Source: an uncultured Lachnospiraceae bacterium (GTDB lineage: Bacteria > Bacillota > Clostridia > Lachnospirales > Lachnospiraceae). From it: 64,000 bases of DNA. The notes below the pieces were generated by a model. It saw only the letters and a program-made list of their open reading frames with translations, did no database searches and was not told where the DNA came from. Made by a program: the position numbers and the translations under genes. The stretch lies in assembly GCA_910579685.1 (NCBI GenBank), contig CAJTVN010000007.1, positions 66,399 to 130,398 of the forward strand. Direction: 5' to 3'. Shown here one piece after another: positions 51,014 to 60,429 of the stretch; the first letter of the stretch is position 1, and every line of letters starts with the position of its first letter.

Positions 51014-52456
51014 ATGGATGTAGAACAAATTATTGATTCTTTTTTACAATTTGAATATGAATATAAAATGTTTAGTATAGAAATAGCAGGGATAAGAATT
51101 TGGCATTTTATACGTTTTCAAATATTTTATGATCTGGTTAAAATGTTTGAGATAGATACCCCTTTTGAACCGAAGGGGGTAAAAAGAAATAAATTTAAAA
51201 GAACTTTCAGAGACTTTTTCAGAGAAAAAATTGTTTTTAATCAATTTCTAGCTAAAAAGAAGGACATATTAATATTGCCCAATGGGCGAAAATTTAAAGA
51301 TGGTGATGGGTATTATAGATGCATATATACGGATCTGCTTGATAAATCTATATTACAACCACATTATTTGTTGGATGGAAGAAGTGCTGAAGGTATATAT
51401 GCGAAGCAAAGAAGTAAAAATGTAATATATATGGATTATGATATGTTTAAAAGAATTACTAGAAAGGAATATATTTATAAATCTATAAAAAAATATGAAA
51501 TAGAAAAGAACATTTTTCTACCAATTGAAAAGTATTATAATATGAGATTTAATACAGAATTAAAACGAAAATGGTTGAAAAGAATAAATGAAATAACGTG
51601 TGAAAAGAGATTTTTTGATGATTATTATAACTATATGTTACATAGAATAAAACCAAAAGTGATTATATTGACATGCTATTACAATATACAAATGATGTAT
51701 TTGTGCGAAGTAGCAAAGAAAAAAAGAATACCAGTTATAGAATTACAGCATGGAGCGATAGGACGTTTGCATATAGCCTATAACTTTCATGAAAAGATGA
51801 AATTGCCTGGATTTCCTGATTACATTTTTACGTATGGAGAATTAGATAAAGTAAAACCAAGATTTCCAATAGAGGATAAGCGGATAATTCCTGTTGGATT
51901 TCCTGAGCTAGAAAGCAATTGTAATAAGTACAAAAAATACAGAAGTTTTTATAAAGCAAGAAAAACAATTCTTTTTGTTTCGCAAGGTCTTCCTGAAATT
52001 GCTAAATATGCAGAAGCTATGGCAGATATATTAGATTCTAAAAAATATAGAATTATTTTTAAATTACATCCAAAGGAATTTGGTGAAGGCAAAAACATAT
52101 ATGGGAAACGGTTGATTCATTCAAATATCGAGGTATATGAAGGGTATGATAAAACAATATACGAATTTCTTGCAAAAGCAGACTGGGTTGTTGGATGCTA
52201 TTCTACAGTTTTATATGAGGCAACTGCGTTTGGAATAAAAATAGCTGTAATAAAAGCATCAAGGTATAAAAGTATGGAAGATATCTATAAAAACGGATAT
52301 GGTATATTAGTTGATTCAGAGCAGAAGCTTGCGCAGGAAATTATGGAAGATACTTTTATGGTGAATCCCGATATAAGTATTTTTAAAAAAAATGCTATAG
52401 AGAATATTTTAAATGGTATAAGTAAAGTTATGAAAGAAAGTCATAGTAGGGAATAG
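51014..52456 (+). CDS. GT-B surface-carbohydrate transferase (CDP-glycerol/capsule type)
   Basis: The 480-residue basic protein has an N-terminal half with VILTCYYNIQMMYLCEVAKKK and ELQHGAIGRLH, and a C-terminal half with ILFVSQGLPEIAKYAE, FKLHPKEFGEGK and VVGCYSTVLYEATAFGIK. This is the arrangement of capsule and teichoic acid glycosyl/glycerophosphate transferases. It likely builds or caps the surface glycan. The exact donor is not determined. Confidence 0.75.
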   Translation: MDVEQIIDSFLQFEYEYKMFSIEIAGIRIWHFIRFQIFYDLVKMFEIDTPFEPKGVKRNKFKRTFRDFFREKIVFNQFLAKKKDILILPNGRKFKDGDGYYRCIYTDLLDKSILQPHYLLDGRSAEGIYAKQRSKNVIYMDYDMFKRITRKEYIYKSIKKYEIEKNIFLPIEKYYNMRFNTELKRKWLKRINEITCEKRFFDDYYNYMLHRIKPKVIILTCYYNIQMMYLCEVAKKKRIPVIELQHGAIGRLHIAYNFHEKMKLPGFPDYIFTYGELDKVKPRFPIEDKRIIPVGFPELESNCNKYKKYRSFYKARKTILFVSQGLPEIAKYAEAMADILDSKKYRIIFKLHPKEFGEGKNIYGKRLIHSNIEVYEGYDKTIYEFLAKADWVVGCYSTVLYEATAFGIKIAVIKASRYKSMEDIYKNGYGILVDSEQKLAQEIMEDTFMVNPDISIFKKNAIENILNGISKVMKESHSRE

Positions 52457-52495
52457 ATTACGAAAAATTGTTTGCTATAGAGAAGTGGTGATTCA

Positions 52496-53434
52496 ATGGA
52501 AAAAGAATTAACGGAAGTGAGTTTGAAGCAAATTATCCTATATTTAGAGAAAGTAAGCGCAAAATTTGAGTTTTATGGAAACGTGGAGGATAAAATAGTA
52601 GGGTTTTCCTCTTTTAGCAATTATCAAAATAATACGATCACGTGGATAAAAGATTTTTATAGATACCAAAAATATAAAAATGAAGAAAAACAAATAATTC
52701 CTGCGCTCATTGTTATTGATAGAGAAGTGGATAATGTCAGTGATTATGCTAACAAGTTAGTATGTGATAATCCTAAATATGTTTTTGCTTTAATATTGCG
52801 GGAATTTTTTGAACAAAAAGTAAATACTGGTATCGGAGAAGGCAGTGTCGTTAGTAAGAATGCATTTCTGCAAGAAGATGTTTCAATAGGATGCAATTGT
52901 GTTATTGAAGACGATGTTATTATAGGCAGTGGAACCAGAATATATCATAACGTTATTATTCGAAGAGGAACGATTATAGGAAAAAACTGTATTATAAAAT
53001 CGGGAACCGTCATAGGTGAAGAAGGTTATGGATACAGCAGGAACGAAGATGAGATAATACATGTTCCGCACTTAGGCTATGTAGTACTAGAGGATGAGGT
53101 GGAAATAGGATCTAATTGCAGCATTGACCGTGGCACGATGGAAAATACCGTAGTGGGAAAAGGAAGTAAAATTGATAATTTATGTCATATTGCCCATAAT
53201 GTACAGATTGGAAGAAGGGTAATGATAGTAGCTGGTTCTATCATTTGCGGAAGTGTACATATTAAAGATAGAGCTTATATTGCACCAGGTGGGATTATAA
53301 AAAATCAAGTCGAAATTGGAGAGAAATGCATAATCGGTATGGGAAGCGTGGTATTAAGCAATACACAAAAGGAAAAGGTGTTGGTGGGAGTTCCGGCAAA
53401 GAATCTGCGCAATGTAAAAAATGAAGATTTATAA
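52496..53434 (+). CDS. LpxD-like hexapeptide-repeat N-acyltransferase
   Basis: The 312-residue protein has an N-terminal uridine-binding-like domain (about 1-100) and a long left-handed beta-helix (about 105-290) with the catalytic-type histidines in LCHIAHNVQIG, as in LpxD. LpxD acts in lipid A synthesis, which this Gram-positive should lack. With WlbA-like, WbpE-like and formyltransferase genes nearby, it more likely acylates a 3-amino nucleotide sugar (compare WbpD/QdtC). Confidence 0.8.
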   Translation: MEKELTEVSLKQIILYLEKVSAKFEFYGNVEDKIVGFSSFSNYQNNTITWIKDFYRYQKYKNEEKQIIPALIVIDREVDNVSDYANKLVCDNPKYVFALILREFFEQKVNTGIGEGSVVSKNAFLQEDVSIGCNCVIEDDVIIGSGTRIYHNVIIRRGTIIGKNCIIKSGTVIGEEGYGYSRNEDEIIHVPHLGYVVLEDEVEIGSNCSIDRGTMENTVVGKGSKIDNLCHIAHNVQIGRRVMIVAGSIICGSVHIKDRAYIAPGGIIKNQVEIGEKCIIGMGSVVLSNTQKEKVLVGVPAKNLRNVKNEDL

Positions 53435-53443
53435 AGGTGTAAA

Positions 53444-54190
53444 ATGAAATTTACATATGAAGCATATACTGAGATGCTGGTAAGGTTGATTGATAAAGGT
53501 TATTGTTTTGCAAACTATAAAAATTGGAATGCCATGGAGAGAACTGTTATTTTACGGCACGACATAGATCAAAACTTGGAAAAGGCGGTTATGTTATCAG
53601 AGGTAGAGAAAGGCCTCTGTAAAAGTGCAACATATTTCGTATTATTGTCAACCAATTTTTATAATATACATTCCAAGGAATCAAGAAAATGCATTGACGA
53701 TATAATAAAAAATGGTGGAAATATCGGTCTTCATTTTGATGAAATGCAGTATAGCATAAAGACGGAAAAAGAATTAAAAGAATGCGTTTTTGCGGAAGCT
53801 GATGCGCTGTCGAGAACTATCGGAGTGAAAGTGGATACCGTATCTATGCATAGGCCATCTCAAAGGTTTCTGTCGGCAAATTTGGAATTTGATGGCGTTA
53901 TTAATTCCTATAATGAAATTTATTTTAAAGAGATGAAGTATTTGTCTGATTCGCGAAGATGTTGGCGGGAAAATATTGACGAAATCATAGAACAGGAATC
54001 GTATAAACGACTTCATATCCTTACACATCCATTTTGGTACAGGGAAAGTGTAGAGAGTGACCTGAAACAAACTTTGAAAGAGGCTATGCTAAATGCTTCT
54101 TTGGAGTATTATGATAACCTGAATGATAACTTTCGGAATTTGCAGAGAGAAATTAAACGTTCTGAGATAGAAAGGATGATATATCAATGA
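53444..54190 (+). CDS. Polysaccharide deacetylase-like (NodB fold) protein
   Basis: The 248-residue protein has the metal and base residues of a CE4-like fold: RHDID, GLHFDEMQY and SMHRPSQR, then ILTHPFWYRE. It lacks a signal peptide, so it would act inside the cell, possibly deacetylating a nucleotide- or lipid-linked sugar. Its stop overlaps the next start (ATGA). Confidence 0.75.
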   Translation: MKFTYEAYTEMLVRLIDKGYCFANYKNWNAMERTVILRHDIDQNLEKAVMLSEVEKGLCKSATYFVLLSTNFYNIHSKESRKCIDDIIKNGGNIGLHFDEMQYSIKTEKELKECVFAEADALSRTIGVKVDTVSMHRPSQRFLSANLEFDGVINSYNEIYFKEMKYLSDSRRCWRENIDEIIEQESYKRLHILTHPFWYRESVESDLKQTLKEAMLNASLEYYDNLNDNFRNLQREIKRSEIERMIYQ

Positions 54191-55260
54191 AATATGCATT
54201 GATTGGATGTGGACGTATATCCCCCAACCATATTGTTGCAGCAAAAAATAGTGGGCTTGAGATAATTGCAATATGCGATATTAATCAGTCTTGTATGGCA
54301 GACAAAATGCTTAAGTTTAAATTGGGTTCAGACGTGAAACAATATACAGATTATAAGGAAATGGTGGAGAAAGAAGCACCCGAACTTGTTGCTATATGTA
54401 CTGAGAGTGGAAAACATGCAGAAATAGCTTTGTTTTGTATTGAGTATGGCTGTAATTGTATTATAGAGAAACCGATTGCTTTGTCTATTCAGGATGCCGA
54501 TGCGATTATTGCTGCTTCTATAAGATATCATGTGAAAGTATGTGCGTGCCATCAGAATCGATTTAACAAATCAGTCCAGATTATACGCGAAGCGATTGAT
54601 ATGAATCGTTTTGGAAGACTGTTTTACGGGACAGCGCATATCAGATGGTGCAGAGATCGCGAATATTATGACAGGGCAGTATGGCGAGGCACATGGGAGC
54701 AGGATGGTGGTGCGCTGATGAATCAATGTATCCATAATATTGACCTCTTACGCTGGATGATGGGAAACGAGATTGATGAAGTGGTGGGAATGACGGACAG
54801 ACTGAATCATAGTTACATAGAAGCAGAGGATATGGGGATTGCGTTAATTAAATTCAGAAACGGTAGTTATGGAATTGTCGAAGGAACAACGGATATTTAC
54901 CCGAAGAACCTGGAAGAAACATTATATATTTTTGGAGAGAAGGGAACAGTTAAAGCAGGCGGACAATCTGTTAATATAATAGAAGAATGGAGATTTTCAG
55001 ATTTGCTTGATAATCCGGAGGAAGTAAAAGCAAAATTCCATGAAAACCCGCCGAATGTATATGGATATGGACATACGCCTTTATATGCGGATGTCATAAA
55101 TGCGATTAAGCAGGACAGGCAGCCATATGTAACGGCGATGGATGGGAAAAGGGCACTGGAACTTGTACTGGCTATATATAAATCTGCTACAGGAGGAGGT
55201 TGCGTTAAATTGCCTCTTAAAGAATGTGCAACGACTGATTTTATAGGAAGATTTGCGTAA
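54187..55260 (+). CDS. Gfo/Idh/MocA oxidoreductase (WlbA/WbpB-like)
   Basis: The 357-residue NAD(P)-dependent enzyme has ALIGCGRISPNHI and IIEKPIALSIQDAD, the catalytic-lysine segment. WlbA-specific segments follow: CHQNRFNKSVQ and YYDRAVWRGTWEQDGGALMNQCIHNIDLLRWMMG. WlbA oxidises C3 of UDP-GlcNAc uronate to a keto sugar, which a WbpE-type aminotransferase then aminates; such a gene lies two genes downstream. Confidence 0.88.
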   Translation: MKYALIGCGRISPNHIVAAKNSGLEIIAICDINQSCMADKMLKFKLGSDVKQYTDYKEMVEKEAPELVAICTESGKHAEIALFCIEYGCNCIIEKPIALSIQDADAIIAASIRYHVKVCACHQNRFNKSVQIIREAIDMNRFGRLFYGTAHIRWCRDREYYDRAVWRGTWEQDGGALMNQCIHNIDLLRWMMGNEIDEVVGMTDRLNHSYIEAEDMGIALIKFRNGSYGIVEGTTDIYPKNLEETLYIFGEKGTVKAGGQSVNIIEEWRFSDLLDNPEEVKAKFHENPPNVYGYGHTPLYADVINAIKQDRQPYVTAMDGKRALELVLAIYKSATGGGCVKLPLKECATTDFIGRFA

Positions 55261-55988
55261 TGATTGGCGTATTAACATATGATGTACCGCATAGAAAGAC
55301 TTTCGATACGCTATGCTTATTGAAAGCAAAAGGATATCAGGATATTTATGTCTGGGCCATACCGATGAATTATAAAAAGACATTTTATCCTAATATACAG
55401 CATAGGCCATCTATGCCATGGGATGTGAACATGGAGAAGATGTGTTCTAATTTGAGGTATGACTATAGAAAAATATTGCGATATGATGCTGTTAATCAAA
55501 AAGAGAATGATATTATGTTGGTATGCGGAGCGGGAATAATGCCGGATTTTTTTATAAAAAAATATCGGATTATTAATGCGCACCCAGGTTATATTCCAAA
55601 TTGCAGAGGTTTGGATGCTTTAAAATGGGCAATATACAATGAAGATATTATTGGTGTGACAACACATATTATCGGAGACGAGATAGATGCTGGAGAGATA
55701 TTGATACGTAAAAAAATCCCGGTATTTAAAAATGATACTTTTCATTTGGTAGCGCAGAGAGTATATGAAAGTGAAATACAAATGTTGGTTGATTCTGTGA
55801 ATATATTGAAAGAAGAAAGAAAAAGGCTTGTAGTAAGTGGCGAAGGATATAAAGTAAATAAGAGAATGCCACATGATTTGGAAAAAGATTTATATAGCAA
55901 ATTTGAGAAGTATAAGAATAAATTTGCGGAGGACAGAGAGGATGCACAAAGGAAGATTTTAGAAAAAAAGAAAATAGAATTAGATTAG
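55260..55988 (+). CDS. Sugar N-formyltransferase (Fmt-like fold)
   Basis: The 242-residue protein has the formyltransferase core: GAGIMPDFFIKKYRIINAHPGYIPNCRGLDALKWAI and VTTHIIGDEIDAGEIL, with the Asn-His-Asp catalytic set (N and H in INAHPG, D in GDEIDAG). It would use N10-formyltetrahydrofolate to formylate an amino sugar. It shares one base with the preceding WlbA-like gene and precedes the WbpE-like aminotransferase, so all three probably act on the same sugar. Length is short compared with methionyl-tRNA formyltransferase (about 310). Confidence 0.85.
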   Translation: MIGVLTYDVPHRKTFDTLCLLKAKGYQDIYVWAIPMNYKKTFYPNIQHRPSMPWDVNMEKMCSNLRYDYRKILRYDAVNQKENDIMLVCGAGIMPDFFIKKYRIINAHPGYIPNCRGLDALKWAIYNEDIIGVTTHIIGDEIDAGEILIRKKIPVFKNDTFHLVAQRVYESEIQMLVDSVNILKEERKRLVVSGEGYKVNKRMPHDLEKDLYSKFEKYKNKFAEDREDAQRKILEKKKIELD

Positions 55989-56015
55989 ATAAAATTTGAA
56001 AGAGAAGAAGTCAAT

Positions 56016-57137
56016 ATGGAATTTAGAGATTTAAAAAAGCAGTATCAAATACATAAAAAGGAAATAGACTCCGCAATTCAGGATGTTTTGCTTAATGCCA
56101 ATTTTATTGGCGGAAACAGGGTAGAACAATTGGAATCAGAGCTCTCTAAATATACGAATGTGAAGCATTGCGTTACCTGTGCCAATGGGACAGATGCGTT
56201 ACAGCTTGCCCTTATGGCTTGGAATATTGGAAAAGGCGATGCGGTTTTTGTGCCGGATTTTACCTTTTTTTCCAGCGGGGAAGTGGTTCCATTATTGGGA
56301 GCGACGCCTGTTTTTGTGGATATAGAGGAAGACACTTATAATCTTAGTCCGGCTAGTCTGGAAGCGGCTATTCAATATGTTCTGGAAAGGACCAACTTGA
56401 AGCCGAAGGTTGTAATAGCAGTGGACTTATTTGGACAACCGGCTGATTTTAATCAGATTAGGCTGATAGCGGATAAATATAATCTTCTTATTTTGGAAGA
56501 TGGTGCACAGGGATTCGGGGGGAAAATTGGCGATAAGCGAGCATGTAGCTTTGGTGATATTGCCACAACATCTTTTTTTCCGGCAAAGCCCTTAGGATGT
56601 TATGGAGATGGAGGAGCTATTTTTACTGATAATGATGAATGGGCAGACTTGCTGCGTTCATATTGTGTTCATGGAAAAGGAACAGATAAGTATGACAATG
56701 TGAGAATAGGAATGAATTCACGTTTAGATACTATACAGGCAGCAATTTTGCTTGAGAAAATGAAATTTTTTGATAAAGAGATTGAAATGTGTAATCAGGT
56801 GGCGGAAGAATATACCAGATGTCTGCGGGGAGAGGCTAGAGTACCCGTGGTAAAAGTGGGAATGACTTCAAGCTGGGCACAGTATACAATATGTTTTTAC
56901 AATAATAAAGAACGTGAACAGGCAATTAAGTTTTTAAAGAGAAATGATATTCCAACGGCAGTTTATTACAGAAAGCCTATGCATAGACAGGAAGCTTTTA
57001 AGGGAAGTAGGGTTATTGAATTAGATTATGCGGTCACGGAAAAAATATGCGATTGCTGTCTGTCATTACCTATGCATCCGTATCTTGGTATGAATTCTAT
57101 CAGAGAGATTACGGATATGATTTTGAAGAAAGATTAA
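56016..57137 (+). CDS. DegT/WbpE-like PLP aminotransferase
   Basis: The 373-residue enzyme has the PLP lysine in TSFFPAKPLGCYGDGGAIF, the form seen in WbpE/WlbC-type 3-keto-uronate aminotransferases. The N-terminal part carries MEFRDLKKQYQIHKKEID and TCANGTDALQLAL. It likely installs the C3 amine on the product of the WlbA-like oxidoreductase, which the formyl- or acyltransferase then blocks. Alternatively it could supply the missing LegC step. Confidence 0.9.
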   Translation: MEFRDLKKQYQIHKKEIDSAIQDVLLNANFIGGNRVEQLESELSKYTNVKHCVTCANGTDALQLALMAWNIGKGDAVFVPDFTFFSSGEVVPLLGATPVFVDIEEDTYNLSPASLEAAIQYVLERTNLKPKVVIAVDLFGQPADFNQIRLIADKYNLLILEDGAQGFGGKIGDKRACSFGDIATTSFFPAKPLGCYGDGGAIFTDNDEWADLLRSYCVHGKGTDKYDNVRIGMNSRLDTIQAAILLEKMKFFDKEIEMCNQVAEEYTRCLRGEARVPVVKVGMTSSWAQYTICFYNNKEREQAIKFLKRNDIPTAVYYRKPMHRQEAFKGSRVIELDYAVTEKICDCCLSLPMHPYLGMNSIREITDMILKKD

Positions 57138-57149
57138 AAGGAAAAAGCT

Positions 57150-58370
57150 ATGAAAAAAGTATTGATAGTATCTTGGTATTTTGCACCCTGTTCGCGAATG
57201 GGGGCAAAAAGATTTGGGGTTATGTGTAAATATTTTAAAGAAAATGGATACGAAACCTATGTTATAGCTGCGCCATCCTTAATAACCAGTGAGGGAATGG
57301 AAGCTGGATTGGAAATCCCGATTCCTCCAGAGCATATATTTGAAGTAAATATGGACACGAGTAATATGTATTTTACTTCAGCGATTTTAGTACTGCTTAA
57401 AAAATTGAAATTATGTTCAAGAACAATAGAATCACTGCATTTTTGGTATAAAAATGTAAAAAAGGAAGTTGATTTGGTGCAATTAAAGAACATTGGCTTT
57501 GATATTGTCATAGGCACTTATGGACCGATGGCCAATTTGTACGCAGCAAAATACCTGTCAAAGAAGCTGAAATGCAAATATATAATTGATGTAAGGGATT
57601 TTATTTCGGATTATAAGGAAAAACTGCCTCAGGGATACAGATGGGCTTCCGGATTAGATTATATACTTGAAAAGATATCACTGCATTTTTCTGATGGTAT
57701 TGTAACAGTTAACCCCAAAATGACAAAAGATATGCGTAAAAGATATCCAAGGAAGAAAATTATCACGGTTTATAATGGTTGGGATGGTTGGGATGTAGAA
57801 CAGACAGAGTGTTTGGATAATGATTCTGAAAAATACCTGTATTTTGCAGGTGTGTTATATGAATTTACTTTAGACGGTCTTGTTTTATTGTTTAATGCGT
57901 TGAGGGTGGTAAATGAAAAGGAACATATTAAGATGATAATAAGATGTGTGGGACCACAAAAAGTAAAAGTAAAGCGAATGGTTAGAGAGATGAAGATGCA
58001 GGAGATAGTATCGTGTCTTCCGCCAGTTAGTGAAAAGGTAGTCGAGGAGGAGAGGCGGAAAGCATACATGAATGTTATATTTACTGCACTTGATAAAGAT
58101 AATTGTAATATGGTATCAATTCCGGGAAAAACATATGAATATATGCATGAAAAAGCTCCTGTGCTGGGAGTTACATTGCGCAATTCAAAATTAGCCCAAA
58201 TTTTAAAATATACAGGCAAAGGAATAGGGAGTGCTGTTGAAAGCGAAATAGTAGATTTTATTTTAAATGCAGATGGAAAGTACGAAGGAAATGACAATGT
58301 ATTAAAGTTTTCAAGAAAATATCAGGCATCCAGGTTGTGCAGGTTCATGGATTACATACTTGACCATTAA
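57150..58370 (+). CDS. GT4-like glycosyltransferase
   Basis: The 406-residue GT-B protein begins KVLIVSWYFAPCSRMGAKRFGVMCKYF, has YIIDVRDFISDY in the acceptor half and a C-terminal donor half with ITVYNGWDGWD and IPGKTYEYMHEKAPVLGVT. It lies 12 bp after the aminotransferase. It probably adds a sugar during surface glycan assembly. Confidence 0.87.
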   Translation: MKKVLIVSWYFAPCSRMGAKRFGVMCKYFKENGYETYVIAAPSLITSEGMEAGLEIPIPPEHIFEVNMDTSNMYFTSAILVLLKKLKLCSRTIESLHFWYKNVKKEVDLVQLKNIGFDIVIGTYGPMANLYAAKYLSKKLKCKYIIDVRDFISDYKEKLPQGYRWASGLDYILEKISLHFSDGIVTVNPKMTKDMRKRYPRKKIITVYNGWDGWDVEQTECLDNDSEKYLYFAGVLYEFTLDGLVLLFNALRVVNEKEHIKMIIRCVGPQKVKVKRMVREMKMQEIVSCLPPVSEKVVEEERRKAYMNVIFTALDKDNCNMVSIPGKTYEYMHEKAPVLGVTLRNSKLAQILKYTGKGIGSAVESEIVDFILNADGKYEGNDNVLKFSRKYQASRLCRFMDYILDH

Positions 58371-58440
58371 ATCTTGGCTGATAGATATTGAGCTAAGCTT
58401 AAAGTGTTATATTATTTTAGAGGCAGGAGATGCGTAGATA

Positions 58441-59421
58441 ATGCTTATGCGGGGTATAAATTTCAAAAAAAGTGAAAGAATATATGGTTGGCAAAAGATT
58501 GCAAAACGTTATTTGGATTATATGAATTTTGTTATAAAAAGAAATGATCCATTTGACTTTAACAAACAGGTAATGAAAGAGTACGAAAATTGTCAGAGAC
58601 AGAGAAATTATGTGAATCCTGTAGAGTTGCGCAAGATTTCACGGGAAATTACTTCTGAAAATGGTTGTTTTATTCCAAGAATAGCGGTAAGCGTTACGAA
58701 TCAGTGCACTCTTAAATGTAAGGACTGTAATAATTTGATGCCATATTGTAAGGAACGCTTTATTATAGATGTAGAGGAGCAAATTAGGGATATCAAGAAA
58801 ATTCTCAGTTATGCGGATGCGATAATTAATGTTGAGATAATAGGAGGAGAGCCATTTATTTATAAGCAGCTTCCGGAATTATTGAAATATGTATGTAATG
58901 AAGAAAAGATTAGATTTATAGAAATTACGACTAATGGAACAATTTTACCAAGTAAAGAGGTCATGGGGTTATTAGCGAATTCCAAAATATGTGTTTTGAT
59001 AAGTGATTATGGGAAAGTAAATTCAGAAAGGGCAAAAAAGACATACAAGTATCTTTCGAAAAATCGCGTGTGTGTGAGATACTTGAATAATACAAAATGG
59101 ATAATGTCAGGCGGAATAGAGAAAAGAAATAAAACTAGAGTTAAAATGAAATATGAATATTTTCAATGCCCTGCAAGGAAAGATTGCAGAACTTTATATA
59201 AGGGAAAACTATATGTTTGTGGCAGGGCGCCTGTTCTGGATGAGCTTGGAGTATTGGAAAATAAGAGCAGTTATTTGGATATTCGGAATATGGTGATGAA
59301 GGAAATGAGAGGAAAAAGAAAATTGCAAAGGTTTTATTTGAATAGTTTTGCAGAATGCTGTGATTATTGTGATTACGCATCAGATAAGGTGTGCTGGATA
59401 AAATCAGGGATACAGAAATGA
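58441..59421 (+). CDS. Radical SAM protein
   Basis: The 326-residue protein has the cluster motif C-x3-C-x2-C in NQCTLKCKDCNNLM and IIGGEPFIY as the GGEP loop. A C-terminal Cys-rich segment (ECCDYCDYASDKVCW) may hold an auxiliary cluster. It is the second radical-SAM gene in this locus and differs in sequence from the first. AGGAG precedes ATG 58441. The substrate is unknown. Confidence 0.87.
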   Translation: MLMRGINFKKSERIYGWQKIAKRYLDYMNFVIKRNDPFDFNKQVMKEYENCQRQRNYVNPVELRKISREITSENGCFIPRIAVSVTNQCTLKCKDCNNLMPYCKERFIIDVEEQIRDIKKILSYADAIINVEIIGGEPFIYKQLPELLKYVCNEEKIRFIEITTNGTILPSKEVMGLLANSKICVLISDYGKVNSERAKKTYKYLSKNRVCVRYLNNTKWIMSGGIEKRNKTRVKMKYEYFQCPARKDCRTLYKGKLYVCGRAPVLDELGVLENKSSYLDIRNMVMKEMRGKRKLQRFYLNSFAECCDYCDYASDKVCWIKSGIQK

Positions 59422-60395
59422 ATACTATTTGGGAGAAGTATATGGCTGATAAAATAGCGTTATCGATTGTGATTCCTACGAAAAACAGAGCAAAACTATT
59501 GAGAACGGTATTGGAAAGTATTGAAAGACAACCAGCCGATCAGAGAGAGTTTGAGGTGATTGTTGTTGATAATGGTTCTACAGATGAGACTAAGATGGTA
59601 GCAGAAGAATTTGGAGAGAGGATTAGAAATTATAGATATTTTTATGATGCAAGGCCTGGCTTACATGTAGGGAGGAACAGAGGGCTACTAGAAAGTAAAG
59701 GAGAAATAATCGGATATCTGGATGATGATGTAATTCTTTTTCCAAACTGGATAAATACCGTTCTAGAGGCGTTTGAGGACAAAGAAGTAATGTATGTGGG
59801 TGGAAGCGTTATTCCTTACGATATGACCTTGATCACTCGAGACTTTAGACATAAATATGAAATGCGAAGCGGCTCATTTCGTTTTATTTACTGTATTAGT
59901 TGTTTTTGGGAAATAGGTATAACGGAAAGTGATATGAGGGTACACGGAATGCCACCAGGTAGTTTTTTTGGCGCAAATAGCATATATCGAAAGAGCGTAT
60001 TGCAAGCGTGCAGAGGTTTTCATCCGGATGGCATGCCGAATCATTTGATGATGTATCGAGGAGATGGGGAAAGCTATGTTGGGAGATATATACTCAAGCA
60101 TAAAATGAAGACAATGTATTATGCACAGGCTTCTGTATATCATATGATAGATATGAATAGAGTTAGTAATTCTTATATTAATTATATGTATTTCCGAAAT
60201 GGAGTATCAAATATGTATACTTGCCTACGAGAAAATGGAATTAAAGGTGGGATGGTATGCCTTCAAGGAATGATAAGTTCAATTTATTCATGTAAAAAAA
60301 TTACTTATGATATTAGAGGCAAAGTATATCTGTTATTATACTATATTTTTTATAAAAGAGTTCGTAGTTGGGTACACAAAAAAGACTATTTTTAA
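59418..60395 (+). CDS. GT2 family glycosyltransferase
   Basis: The 325-residue GT-A enzyme has LSIVIPTKNRAKLLRTVLESI, VVDNGSTDET and GYLDDDVILFPNW as the DxD site. Start 59418 overlaps the radical-SAM stop (ATGA). An alternative start at 59442 has a better ribosome site (GGGAGAAG). The C-terminal part is basic and hydrophobic, suggesting membrane association. It closes the AT-rich block. Confidence 0.85.
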   Translation: MNTIWEKYMADKIALSIVIPTKNRAKLLRTVLESIERQPADQREFEVIVVDNGSTDETKMVAEEFGERIRNYRYFYDARPGLHVGRNRGLLESKGEIIGYLDDDVILFPNWINTVLEAFEDKEVMYVGGSVIPYDMTLITRDFRHKYEMRSGSFRFIYCISCFWEIGITESDMRVHGMPPGSFFGANSIYRKSVLQACRGFHPDGMPNHLMMYRGDGESYVGRYILKHKMKTMYYAQASVYHMIDMNRVSNSYINYMYFRNGVSNMYTCLRENGIKGGMVCLQGMISSIYSCKKITYDIRGKVYLLLYYIFYKRVRSWVHKKDYF

Positions 60396-60429
60396 TATTA
60401 TGGTATTGAAGAAATAAAGGGGATATCAT

